A stretch of DNA of 64,000 nucleotides from Rhyzopertha dominica. Lineage: Eukaryota > Arthropoda > Insecta > Coleoptera > Bostrichidae. The translations under genes were made by a program, and so were the position numbers. Below are positions 23,501 through 35,423 of this stretch, piece after piece; the first letter of the stretch is position 1; every line of letters begins with the position of its first letter. The stretch is from positions 50,067,092 to 50,131,091 of the forward strand of contig QCXZ01000138.1 in NCBI GenBank assembly GCA_025024175.1, read 5' to 3'. Below the pieces are notes generated by a model, which saw only the letters and a list, made by a program, of their open reading frames with translations, made no database searches and was not told where the DNA came from.

Positions 23501-25300
23501 ATTCTGAATCAGAAATCGTGCTCCTATTAGTAGAACTTTTAAGGTGAAATTTATCTTCCTTTGGTACTTCGTATGATATCATTATACATTATGCGGATCA
23601 CAGATCTTTATTCTCCCAAATCAAATGTATCAATTCATTTTTTGTTAAACGCGAGAGCGATGCAACTGAATGCGCCTCGCCTGAGTTCATCAATAATGGA
23701 ATTAGTAATAAAGGGCCTTTGTATGATCAGTAGAAAACATATAAATAACTTGAGTCTTTATTTCACAGAAAATCCAGGACGTTTATTTATGGAATAAATA
23801 CTTCATTAATTACTTAAGTACCTATATCTTATAAACATTTATTATCTCTATTTATGTTGAATTATACTCTACAGTACATCCCTGTTTTGCCCCCCCTCCT
23901 AGACCAAAAGCTAAGTACTCCCATGCAATGGTTTATGCTCAAGGGTTTGATATAAAATTGATTGAGCTCCTTGCACTCTTTCCGGTTTTATAACTTGTTG
24001 TTTAATGTCAAATATATGTACACAAGAAGGGGTAGTTTCGAAAACCAAGAAAAAAAAGAGTTATATTTTGAAGACCATTATACAAACAATGAATTATTGG
24101 AAATTATTTGCACAAAAAAGTATAAAAAAAAAGTACAAAATCGATCACATTGCGTTTGAGCGCGATTTAATTGTCTTGTACGTTTCATAGATTTTTTTCA
24201 TACAACTAGGTATAGCTGATAGCTCATTAAATCTAACAGAATGGCTTTGGGTTTACCTCTCTCATCGTTGTTGTGAAAAAATGATCTATTCGTAATGAAA
24301 CAATAAACAAAAAAAGGAATAATTCTATTAATTAAAATGAAAACCTATCAAAATCCGTGATTATCCGTACATTTAAATTTTCGCAAGTTTTGTTTGACAC
24401 CTTTATTCAACCCTAAGGCAGAGTGTCTGTTTGGCTCTGCGTATTTGTAACGTAATTAAACCGTAGCAAATAAACAACTATCCCTTTAGCGACATCATGT
24501 TTGTTTAATGAGTTGGCGTCTTCTATGCTATAAACGCTTTGTAACTTGTTATATTCATAACGCTTCAAAGAGCTGCATGAGCAAATGCCAACAAACTCAA
24601 CTCTGCGTACTCGGTTTAGTACAATATTAGACTGTCCTTACAGAATATGAGGCAAAAAAGGTTTTCGATACCTCAATATATCGGTTCTTTTCGTGCGCTC
24701 ATGGACTCTAATTTTGAGTAGATACTCTTTGTCCTCTAACCGGCACTAGAGCACCACAAAAATCTGTGGAAGATCTATAACTCTCGCCTTTATTCATACC
24801 TCAACAAGAGACACCTTCCCATTTAGCTTTCGTATTCAAATTCCCGTATCGCCTGTAAGATTAGGTAAGCCCGGTGCTACCTCGACAGAATGCATGCCGG
24901 CAGTCCTACGGAGATTTGCACTCACTTCACATAATCGCATAAGCCATTTGACACAAAAGGCGTTTGTTAACAGGCCATGCGTGCCTAAGAGGTCGTTAGT
25001 TAGCAAAACATTGCTATTGTCACCTTTTGTGTCGACAATAGGGACTTAAGTACACCTTGGAAACGAAAATCCAGACGGATAGAATGTGAGTGAGTGGCCA
25101 AGATGTTCATGGGTATTACAAAAGCGTGATGCGTTAGTGACATCGATATTTGCAACTAAAATGCTTCGAAACTGTTTAATACCCACGGAGGAGGAAATTC
25201 TGACAAACCCCTAATAACGTGTGCTACAAGATTTGCCTGGTATTGCAATCTGCTNTAGTAGTTTATACCTGTAAACTGTTAAAAATAACTGGGNCCAGCA
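20510..25300. other. Gene-poor AT-rich stretch
   Basis: No convincing coding, RNA gene or transposon core was recognised. Short ORFs at 20902, 21780, 23561 and 23962 look fortuitous. The patch at 21590-21840 is less AT-rich than the rest. Confidence 0.45.
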
Positions 25301-25329
25301 CTGAACATTCTATATGTACAGCCAAATTA

Positions 25330-25500
25330 AGTCATTCTTAGGAAAAAANTCACTTTTGAATACAGCTGAATGGCATATTTTATACAGTTACAACAGTAAC
25401 AACGGAAAGATATTCGATCATATAAAACGGCAACAAATTTGCGAATGTTTGGATACAATAGGAGTAAAAGCAAAATTAATAAAAGCTATAAAAAACATGT
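25330..25500 (+). pseudogene. Possible non-LTR RT scrap
   Basis: The frame reads IFDHIKRQQICECLDTIGVK, like the segment just after the first catalytic Asp motif in Jockey/RTE-type reverse transcriptases, where AFD is here IFD. Contains an unresolved base at 25350. Very short. Confidence 0.4.
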
Positions 25501-26029
25501 AAGTAACCATCAAAAACTATGTAAGACTAGAAATGAAAAGTCCAAAGAGCCTTCAACGTTGTTACGGACCAGATACTAGAAGCATACAGCAGTAAAGCAA
25601 AAAAAAGCTACATGTGGGATACAAATGATTCATGCATCCAGGGTGCTTACGGAAATTATCGATTAAATCAATTTGCCGCCTCTTAGGAAGGTGACGCATA
25701 CTTGTCATCTGTCAATTTTTGAATTATTTGATGTTTTTTAATATGAGAAAACGCCTGGGAGTGTGTATTTTCAACATATTCTGTAGTGTTTTGTGGGATA
25801 ATTAACTTTAACGTTGCAGAAAGCTCACATTTCGAAGCTGTGAGGTGACATTGATCTGCATCTTTCAATATTATCGCCGTTTGCTATCGCCGTGCATATT
25901 GTAGCTCGGCAGCAGTTACAAAAAGGCGGCACATAGAATTTAGAAATCATCGCCGCCCGCGTTGCTTGAACCATTTATAGAAACCCTGTACAGTGGATGG
26001 AGGTGTATCTTTAGTGCCAATTAATTAAT

Positions 26030-26580
26030 CACTAATTCAATATCAATTAAATGAGACCTTGAGCGAAAATTACACCCCCAACTTCCCGTTCGCACCATCT
26101 GTATCGTCCGCGTCAGTAATTAAAAACTTTCCCGTGTTGACAGATTAGTTGCCCCCGTTCGACCCGCGCTCGGCCACATTCTAAGCCCACTTCGCATTTA
26201 ACAGTCGGTTGGCAATCCCCCTAAAATGTTGACAAATACCGAAGGCGACGTTGTTCCTTAAGCGCTACGTGCACAGGGCGATTTTTGGGGGCACACTTGC
26301 TAATAATTGAGAGGCACTTAAGGTGCTATAAGAGCTTACCGTGAGCAGATTATCGGCATTAGACCTTAAGTGCAAAACGCAAATTCAAAAGTGGTTCCGT
26401 TTCGAGAGGCGAAACCGCCGCGCCAACGCGTTTAGCCGATTTACCGAGAGGCTCTCTCTTCTCTTTCAGGCGGATTCTTTTTGTGTAACGCCAAGTGGAT
26501 GGCGTGTTTTATTTGGCGGAAGGTGAAACCCTGTTTTTTAAACACTCCGCTTTTTTGCAAATACGATTGGCAGAAGCCGG
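26030..26580. other. GC-richer island with TAATTA-type sites; candidate regulatory block
   Basis: Overlapping AATTAATTAATC and CAATTAAATG strings (26020-26055) lead into about 500 bp of higher-GC, nonrepetitive sequence without a coherent ORF. Inference only. Confidence 0.3.
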
Positions 26581-27001
26581 AAAAGGAAATTTCTTACAAG
26601 AGAGTCTTGGAATCGAATAATAAAAAGTAAAAAAAAAACTATTTGGCATGGCAGTCCATTGTAGAGTAAATCAAATAACTATAATAATAAATGTCTTTAT
26701 TCGTGATGCCACCATGACAACATATACATAAAAAAATATGCAACCTGCTTCCGATGTGCCGGCAACAAAAAACGGCGCAGTTCAGTTGACCACAACCCTA
26801 GAAAAGTGGCATCTGCTCTTCCAATCAACCGAGTTATAAGTTAATAGTATAAATAAAGGCCATAGAGTGACGAAAACAAAGAGAAGAAAACAAAAATACA
26901 ACAAGAGTGTGACATAGAGTATTACTTATGCAACGATATAAAAAAATAGGTATAGAACCAGGTAACTAAAAGCATAACTCACTGTAGGAAACGGAGATTG
27001 T

Positions 27002-27750
27002 TTATCGGACTGGAGAAGTAGGGAGTAGGATCTTTTTGTAAGCAGTTTTGAAGGCATAACTGGATTTAGATTTTAAATTTAAAGGAATTGAGTTATATAG
27101 CTTAGAGATTTTGTACGAGAAAGAACGTTGGAAGAAGCTGTAAAGGCAGCGAAAGTGCATCCCTCCTACGTATACCGATGTGGTGCACATCCGTTCGGTA
27201 TTTTATTTTATTATAAAGATACTCCGGAGTCTTATACAGAATTATCTCATGGAATAAACAGGCAGAAGGGAGTTTTCTTCTTGCCGTCATGCTCAACATG
27301 GTATTGAACTCAACTTATGTGTGATATGTTGTCTTCGTCTGATTCCATAGATTAATCTCGGACACAAGTTCTGCACCACCTGTATCCTCCTAGGGTCAGC
27401 ACTATCCAAACACGGGCCATAAACTGAATCAGCAAAGTTAAAAAGAGACAAGACTAGAATATCACATAAATTATCTTTAAGTTACAGAAAGCTCTACCGA
27501 TCAAAAGGCTGATATGCTGTTTGAATCGTAGCATATTGTCGAGAACAAGTCCCATATTTTTTGCGCTATGTACTATATCAATTTTCTGACCCTGTACAGT
27601 CATATTAAAGTTGAAAACCATGTTGTTGTAAGTAGGAGAGGCAGGTGAGAACCCAAATAGCATCATCTGAGACCTAGACGGATTGATAGTGAGTGAATGT
27701 GCCAGTGAGACATTATATAGGTTACCTATATCTTATCTATCCTGAACTGC
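27002..27750 (-). pseudogene. CR1/Jockey-like non-LTR element, RT C-terminus
   Basis: Minus strand. HSLTINPSRSQMMLFGFSP, then KNMGLVLDNMLRFKQHISLL, then after a stop a VYGPCLDSADPRRIQVVQN segment and C-terminal KISKLYNSIPLNLKSK. This is the RT thumb and tail of a CR1/Jockey-like element. AATAAA in the minus strand near 26695 may belong to its 3' end. The catalytic YADD region is missing; several frameshifts. Confidence 0.75.
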
Positions 27751-28669
27751 TGTACCCAATAATTTTATTTTGATCTTAAATGGACCAGTCAGTCTACCCT
27801 CAGCTTCTAACAAGAGCACTTTAGAGGCTAAGCTGACCATCACAGTTTAATAACGACTTATATTTGGACCAAATGTTTGAAGGGAACATCATAAAGGTGA
27901 ATCAAAGTGCTGTTCACCTGACTTGCATAAAATCAGTGACAGCTTCCACAAAAGCGCTTTCTTAAGTTAGTTCANATAAATTAGAAAGTGCGGAAGACGA
28001 AAATAAAAGAGGAATAAATAAAAGAGACCATCGCTAATGTAAAAAGAAGACAGGCTGCGGGGAAGAACCAATTGTTGAAAAGTATGGGACCAGAAGGAAG
28101 GAAAGTGCTAAAAAAATATTTAATATGGCATGAAATAATGGAGCTGTATCGTGGGCCTGGAAAATGGGGATGTTTGTGGCAATACATAAAAAAGACAAAA
28201 TAATGTTAGAATTATACAGGAATTATTTTGTTAAGTGTAGGAGCAAAGGTGTATTAAAGACTGATGGAAGCAAGATTAAGAGAAAAGCTGAAACTACAAT
28301 TACACGCTACAAAGTATGGAACCACCAGGATACTTCAGATTCTGTTCGACCGATTTTTTCTGAAATTGTGCATGGGCCTATGGGTAATTAAAGTGCATTT
28401 TCTAGATTTTTTACACTCCGTGTCAGTTCTCGTTTCCGAGATATGGGAAGGGGGGTCAAAAGGTACATAATTCAAAATGATATTTTTTCTTGATTCAAAA
28501 TTGTATCACATTTGTACAATTTATTGCTTCTGAGTTGATAACTTACGTCTCGCAAAAAAATTCGGGATAAAAACCATATTCGTTATCGCTTAGTAAAAAC
28601 AAAAACTCCAGGTGTCTCCATTTCCTCGTGACTGTTGACAATTTTCATGCACACTTTGTTACTCGCAAT

Positions 28670-29716
28670 CGCAATGCCTCAGTTAACTGAACATGGTCGC
28701 ATCGAAATTTTGATGATGATTGGTTATGGAGATAGAAGGCGATGTTATTCGGAAGTGGTTGCATTCTACAATGTAATTCATGAACCAATTACTAGATCAA
28801 CAGTCATTAAAACATTGCAACGTTTTGACGAAACCGGCGGTGTTAAAAATAGTCAAAAACCAGGACGTCCAAAGGTTGCTACGAGTGAAAAAAAGTAGCT
28901 TGAGTGTCCTTTTAGATGTGCAAGAAAATCCGTACAACAGCGTAATGCTCTCACTCACCATATTAGCAGAAGATCTGTTCAGAATATCTTGAAAAAAGAG
29001 AAGTTTCATCCATACAAAATTCACTTATTACAAGAACTGAGCGAAGATGATTTCGATCGTAGGATAGAATTTGCGAATCTGCCATGAACATGATAGATGA
29101 AGATATAAACATTCAGATTGGATTATGTTTTCCGATGAAGCGACTTTTTGCCTCAATGGTAATGTGAATAGACATAATTGCAGATATTGGTCGGACACGA
29201 ATCCACATTGGATGGAACAAGTCCACACACAACACCCTCAGAACGTGAATGTTTGGTGTGGTATTACCGGTGAGCACATTATTGGGCCCTTTTCCATGGA
29301 TGGAAATTTGAATGCGGTCAAGTATTTACAGCTCTTGCGCGAACATATTATACCAGAACTTATTCGCCTGTTCCCTAATCTGAACAGACATGGTTTCAGC
29401 AAGATAGTGCACCTCCCCATTTTGCAGTCAGCGTTCGTAAATATTTGAATGTGATATTTCCAGAGAGATGGATTGGTAGGCGCGGAGCGATAAAATGCCC
29501 AGCACGTTCCCCTGATCTGACGCCGATTGACTTTTCCTGTGGGGGTATCTATTAATACTGATCGACCACATAATGCAAAAGATTTAAAACGACGAATGAG
29601 GGCAGAAATTCAGAATTTACCTCCAAATATGCTACAAAGAACATTAGAAAACTTTTACTTAAGGCTGCATTACTACCAGGAAGTAAATGGGGAACATTTT
29701 GAGCATCTCATGTAAT
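28670..29716 (+). pseudogene. Tc1/mariner-superfamily transposase, nearly full length but broken
   Basis: Starts MPQLTEHGRIEILMMIGYGD at 28674 with a helix-turn-helix and a GRPK motif (28635-28898), shifts frame near 28895, then carries the catalytic motifs: MFSDEATFCLNG (first Asp, 29125 frame), WCGITGEHIIGPF, FQQDSAPPHF near 29393-29430 (second Asp, different frame) and ARSPDLTPIDF near 29500 (third Asp). The C-terminus ends with NGEHFEHLM at 29715. At least four frame changes, so inactive. No convincing terminal inverted repeats were found by eye. Confidence 0.85.
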
Positions 29717-30009
29717 GTAAATCTGAAAAAATACAGCATTTTTCACGGAATCGTGTTTTACTTCTTTTACTTTTTTAGTACCTGGTTCGCAATAAATTGA
29801 TCAAACTGGACGAAAATTATCACCAGTCAAGGAATAATGGTAATACCTGGCTTTTTTGTCCATTTTAGCGATAAGGAAAATGGTTTCAATCTTTGGTTAC
29901 GTTAGCTTCTGAGCATTGTATACGACTTTTTTAGAAAAAGCATACTCAATTGTGGACCTCTTACAGTACCGTGTAAAGCGACTAAGTTTCTGTTAACGAC
30001 CAGCCCTTT

Positions 30010-30780
30010 GCGGACTATATCACAGCCATCTTTGACGGCACCTCTCCGCGGCGAGGGTAGAACACCCCAATCTTAACATTAATTCGCCCTATTAGAGTAA
30101 GACTGCACCCTTGAGCATCTCCCCCCTAAATGCCCCCATAAAGAGAGAGCGCGCNTCAGNAAAGGACCGCTTTCNAAACATACACACAATAAAGTCGGGG
30201 GTAATTTTTTCCTCCAGGAACAAAACTTCTCAGATCNCGTTAGGAGAGTGCATTAGCTACTTTTACAAGTTGGCTATTTCGTTGTCGGACAAAAGGGAGA
30301 AGCAGGATTTTTACTGGGAAAGCAAAGTAGCCGCGGTTAACTCGACGGAGAGCGCGTTCCCCCGAGATTTCGGATGCTCAATCAAAGACCGGCGGAATCA
30401 AAATTTATGGCATATTAAGCGTACACAATGCGTCCATGCGCTAGTCCGACTATCCGGAGGTGAAGACATGGGCAAAAAGCGAGGGAGGCTGCGAAATTGA
30501 TCGACCTCGGTGGCTCCTCTTTGGCAAGATGATAAAGTGGTCAACCAGGCATCACATCATCCCCAGAGTACGCGGCTATTACGGGGCATTAACGCCGTAT
30601 GTTCGGGCACATCTGTTAATTTTTGCACCCCAAAATTATGCCACCGCTATCACATTCGACTGGATCTTCCTCGATGCGTTTTTAACGTCGCTACCGGTTT
30701 GAAACCGCGCGGTGTTACGCCTAATTAAAATGTATGCGCCCTGTTTTGACAGGAGCTATATCGGGCGCGATGCATATCCG
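30010..30780. other. GC-richer island; candidate conserved noncoding block
   Basis: About 770 bp of elevated GC with four unresolved bases and overlapping ORFs in several frames, none with a recognisable domain. No repeat structure seen. Confidence 0.3.
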
Positions 30781-30951
30781 ACAATGGACCTTAAATTTGA
30801 TATGGGGATATGGAAGTTTTTCAACCTTCATTCTCTAAACATAAAATTCAACAGATCTCCAAGCGATAGCTCTATCCTGCTTATAAAACTGGGTATTCCC
30901 TAAAAATAAAATACTAAGTAATAAGATATAATACCAATTTGACCTCTGTAT

Positions 30952-31579
30952 ATTAAAATGCATGTCTATGCTGTGCTGTCTGCATCTCAACCAACTGCAG
31001 ATAGATCTATTTCGCTGTCATTACAGCTCATCAGTGCAGTTTAGGTCTAGTGCAGACAGCACGGCATAGAACTGGTTTAGCCTATATACCAAAGCAATGG
31101 TATGATGTAAGTAAGCATTTAGATGACAATGCCATCTGTCAGCATTACATTGACATGATGACAAAGCCACCTAGCTGCCTTAACGGGTGACCTGCAGCCT
31201 GACAAATTGGCATGCAACTGCATACTTCAAGAACCGATATACATTAAAATGCATGTCTATGCTGTGCTATCTGCACCTTAACCAACTACAGATAGATCTA
31301 TTTCGCTGTCATTACAGCTAGGTGGCTTGGTCATCATATCATGTAAGTGTAATGCTGACAGATGGCATTGCCATCTAAATTCTTACTTAGATCATACCAT
31401 TGCTTTGGTATATAGGCCGTGGGGGCTGCTGTCAAATTGAAGTGTGCAGTTGCATGCCAATTTGTCAGGCTACAGGTCACTTCCTTTAGGAAGTAGTACC
31501 CGTTAAGGCAGCTAGGTGGCTTTGTCATCATGTCAGTGTAATGCTGACAGTTGGCATTGCCATCTAAATTCTTACTTAC
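30952..31579. repeat. Foldback/compound inverted repeat element
   Basis: A roughly 76-bp segment beginning ATTAAAATGCATGTCTATGC is directly repeated at 30952 and 31243. Segment 31081-31175 (CCTATATACCAAAGCAATGG onward) is inverted at 31317-31416. A third arm at 31443-31579 is the complement of about 31110-31225 with a short insertion. The array can fold into long hairpins. No coding capacity. Confidence 0.8.
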
Positions 31580-31759
31580 TCTGTATATTAATTTTGAATA
31601 TACTTGAACACAAAGCAGTTCAAGCTAACGAACCCTAAGTTATAGAGGTTCTTTAGTTAATTTAGGCAACTGCACATCGTATTTCTGAAAATCAGAAGAT
31701 TTTTCAGCGATAAGAATAAATTTTGGTGTCATTTTGGTTAGACCTGTGCGAAGCCCCTA

Positions 31760-32300
31760 CACAATTGTTTATCAAAAGTTTTAATTCTACGCCCGCTTCC
31801 GTGGCAGCCGCTCGAGTACAAAAGGCCCTAATACACAAAATATACTATAGGAGATAAATTATTCGGTCATGTGTCAAAGCGACGAGCTCCCGACTATTTG
31901 GTACTGATTAAAAAGCGACATCAAAGCGCAGAGACTTGGTGGAGTAAACGACAATCACAAACAACAATCGCACCCCAATTTACCCCCATTGTTGTCTTTT
32001 TTCAATCGATATCCAACGGCATTCTGTATTTTCGTTTTTTTCCATCTCTCCTAGCGTTCGCCACCGAGTTTCATTTTGTTAGTGTGCTGGCGGCGTGGCC
32101 CGCAAAGCGTGGCGATCCTCTGGCGCTTTCTGGAAAGAGGAACTGGGATGTTTTATTGTTGGTGGCGCCGATCCGATCGAAGATCTTTGATAAGGAACGC
32201 TGCCGTTAAGGAACACAATAAGCGAATGCTATCAGCGTATTTAAGAAAGTTTTCAAGCACTCGATTTGATTTATTCGAACGGATGAAATAATAAACTCCG
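31760..32300. other. GC-richer island; no gene recognised
   Basis: Short overlapping ORFs without known motifs. Composition stands out from the flanks. Confidence 0.3.
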
Positions 32301-32829
32301 AAAGAGGCTGCGAGATATTGCAACGATGCGCTTACTATATATCTCTGCTTAAATCATAACATGATAACATCATAAGAAAAATAGCACTGTAGTGGGAAGA
32401 AACCTAGCTTTTGCGGCATTATTTGGAGGTTGGTTTACAGGTTGAGATAGGTCAGCGCACTAGATTATTGTTGTATCCAATAAATGGTCAAGTGGGGGTT
32501 TAATTTTTTAAAGAAAATGAGTTACACTACCGATATACTCTTTTTCATCTGTTGTTGAGATGCTGCAATTTAATTTAAGACATCATTGTTAATAATTAAA
32601 GAAGTTAATAATATTTAAAAGTCTATTACAAAGATAAATCGTGGTCCAAACGTAGAAGGCGTGCTATACATTTTATTTACTACACCACATCACATTTCTA
32701 CCGCAAAACGAATTTCTAGAAGTAGAAAATGATTAAAAGGTTTTTGAGATCGGGTACTACTCAAAGTTATCTATGTTAGCAAATTAGAATAGCAGTAAGT
32801 TAGATTTAAACAGGCAATATATTGTTTTC

Positions 32830-33470
32830 CCGAGATTATATTTATGCTGAAGATTCAAAGCTTGTTAAGATAATTGAATCAAGTGGAATATTAGGCTTTG
32901 TCACAAGAAATACATCTGATTTAAGTAATGTTACATGTATTTGTATTTTGTTTATGTCAGGTCTAAATTAAAATATTGCTGTATCATTTGGAACCCACAA
33001 CAACAGGTTTATATCAATTTACTGGAAAATGTGTTGCGAGGTGATAACTGTGATAACCGGTTGCTTCTTACCACTGTTAATGAACTAACACTTCAATCTA
33101 GAAGTAATTTGCAGAGCCTTATTTTTCTACAAAAAATTATTACCGGTGAAATATACGTCGATGGAATAAATGATGATGTACAATTATGTTTTCCTCGAAT
33201 TATTAGAATTATTATAATATACTCAACATATTTCATCACTACAATTCTCCTTTGATAACAGCATTTCGTCTTTACAATTGTCTTCCATCTGAAATGTTCC
33301 GATATTTTTCATGTAAATTTTAAACATTCTGGTATAAAAAATAAGATTTTATCTTTGTTACAGCAATAGGTGGCTTGAATTTTTTATACCTTGTAATCTT
33401 ATATTTTATGTTTCCATTATGGACCGTGATGTCTGTTGGAAAATAAACATTATGATTATTAGTAGATTCT
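32830..33470 (+). pseudogene. CR1/Jockey-like non-LTR element, 3' end
   Basis: Frames 32880-33255 read ILGFVTRNTSDLSN, FVYVRSKLKYCCIIWNPQQQ and LTTVNELTLQSRSNLQSLIF, and the tail PLITAFRLYNCLPSE follows near 33250. This is the RT thumb and C-terminal region, closely related to the minus-strand copy at 15478-16400. A gap and frame change precede CDNRLLLTTV. Confidence 0.8.
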
Positions 33471-33479
33471 ATTTTATCA

Positions 33480-33790
33480 GGGCGTCGGTCTCAAAAAATT
33501 ACAAATCCTTTTAACGTTTCGCCAAGCTTTCGGAGCTGTTTGTCTCTTTCGTCAGGACCTAAAATCTTTTATTTAATTAATATACAAACTACATGTAACG
33601 CTTACATAACTTGATCAATTTCGATGACACGAAGCATGCAAGCAGGCACAACGACGGTGATTATCAGATACGAAAATTTTTTAAATGGAGTAAATAGGTG
33701 TAAATTTTAGATAAGTTGTTAATATCACTTCTTTTATTTATGCTATTTGTTTGTTTATTAATATGTACCATTTCCAGAAACAGACGTTTT
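33480..33790 (-). pseudogene. Penelope-like element, 3' end segment in minus orientation
   Basis: Minus-strand translation from 33790 gives KRLFLEMVHINKQTNSINKR, then LSKIYTYLLHL and a stop at 33664-33666: the C-terminal end of a Penelope-like protein. Its tail contains CTGACGA (minus strand, 33549-33555) and, about 28 nt on, CGAAACGTT. These are hammerhead-like core elements in the order expected for such elements. It abuts the oppositely oriented segment that follows. Confidence 0.75.
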
Positions 33791-34617
33791 TTAAAAATTT
33801 ATTTCTTTGTCTAAAATTAGAAAAGAAAACTGACAATACTTTACCTTTTTTTAGACACATTGTTAATTAGAAATTATGAAAATGTTATTATAATGGACTG
33901 GTACGTTAAACCAACATCTTCAGGCAGATATCTAAATTTTTATTCATATCATAACTTCAAAACAAAAATTAATTTAGTTTTGGCTTTAAAAACCCGAATT
34001 ACAAAAATTTCACATACCTCACTATTAAATAAAAATCTACGAAAATTAAAATCAATTTTAATCAATAATTCATACCCAACTGGTTTAGTTCAAAGACTCT
34101 TATACAAAACATCTAATTCCAATAATTTTGTAACTTCCTTGGATTCATCAATGTCTGATTTAAATTCAACGAGACATGAGAGCTCTGCTGTTGGAGTGAC
34201 TGACGAAGTGGTTTCTACAAATAAATTTTCAAAATTTTGTACTATTCCTTATATTGAAGGTCTTAGTAATAAATTAAATAAATTGTTAATAAAGTTCTGT
34301 AATGTTCGAGTAAGTTATTACCCTCTGATTAGAGTTGGGAATTTATTTTCAAAATTAAAATCAAAAACTAAAATTGGAGCTCTTACTAACATTGTTTATA
34401 TGATTAAATGTAATGATTATCAATTTGTTTATGTTGGGCAGACTTGCAGACATTTGAATGATAGATTAAAAGAACATAAAAGAGACGTTTTATATGGAAA
34501 ATCAATTTTTAATCATTGTTTCGATTTGGATCATACATTCAATTTTGAAGATCCCGCAATTTTAGACAAAGAAATAAATTTAAGGTAAAACGACTGTTTC
34601 TGGAAATGGTACATATT
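33791..34617 (+). pseudogene. Penelope-like element, RT C-terminus and GIY-YIG, inverted relative to its 3' end
   Basis: Open frame 33860-34588. The frame upstream reads TLPF, shifts by one base in the T-run at about 33847, then continues LDTLLIRNYENV, WYVKPTSSGRYLNFYSYHN (late RT), the connecting region, then NIVYMIKCNDYQFVYVGQTC and LNDRLKEHKRD (GIY-YIG endonuclease). A shift at the 34586 stop leads to KRLFLEMVHI ending at 34617. The final 31 bp are the inverted copy, with one mismatch, of 33760-33790. The RT catalytic core is missing. Confidence 0.85.
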
Positions 34618-34819
34618 GGTCAATATTTTAGGTTATAATTATTATTATTATTATTAAGATTTGTATCTGTGGATTGAGGCTAGGGATGATTTGTAAGCTC
34701 GATGAATATCAATTCCAGCGTAATGCAGTCTACAAACAACCAACGTAACCCTTTCACCCTACCAATGCACCCCATTATACAAATCTAATAACAACATTAT
34801 TAAAATAACACGGCATCCC

Positions 34820-35290
34820 ATCCTCGCAGCGCTGTAGCCATTTATCGCGTACACCGATCATTCGGCATGGCACACAAAGACGTCAAATTCAGATACACAC
34901 ACATGCACATAAAGCAACAAATATCGACTTGGAAAACTTCTCGAGCTTATTGGAGGGCGGTAAATACAAATTGCCAGGGGTAAACGGTGGCCGATTCGAT
35001 TGGCCGTCGCGTGGAGCGGGGAGGGCGGCCACCCGAAACGAAATAATACTCGAAATAAAGCGACGCACTGTGGACGATGATGTTGTTATGGGAGCCGTCG
35101 CGGCGCGCTAATTTTTTCGATGCGACCAGTTAATTTCGTGTTTGCGGACGCAAAAAGGGCTGTTCAAGGGCCGAAATGGCAATACAGGGAACGTGCTACG
35201 CCGACCGGTGGAACTTAAAACCCCCGGGGGTGAAACTGCCCAGTGGCGGGGGCGACGGGTGGAATGGGGTCTACTGAAAACCCACAGTTT
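34820..35290. other. GC-richer island; candidate regulatory block
   Basis: About 470 bp of elevated GC with CpG-rich strings such as GGCCGTCGCGTGGAGCGGGG and short ORFs on both strands without known domains. Confidence 0.3.
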
Positions 35291-35423
35291 TGGCAAAAAT
35301 TGCTCTACATGATCAAAAGGACGTACTTAAGTTTACGCTAACGTCAGAACACTTTGTTTCGACTTTCAGCTTTAAAATAATTTTTGTGGTCTCAACATTC
35401 ATGAAGTGTCTTTCTATAGCTAC

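Noticed and set aside
30111..30500. 129-codon ORF with several ambiguous residues
   Set aside because: No domain, overlapping ORFs in other frames of equal length; better viewed as a GC-rich noncoding island.
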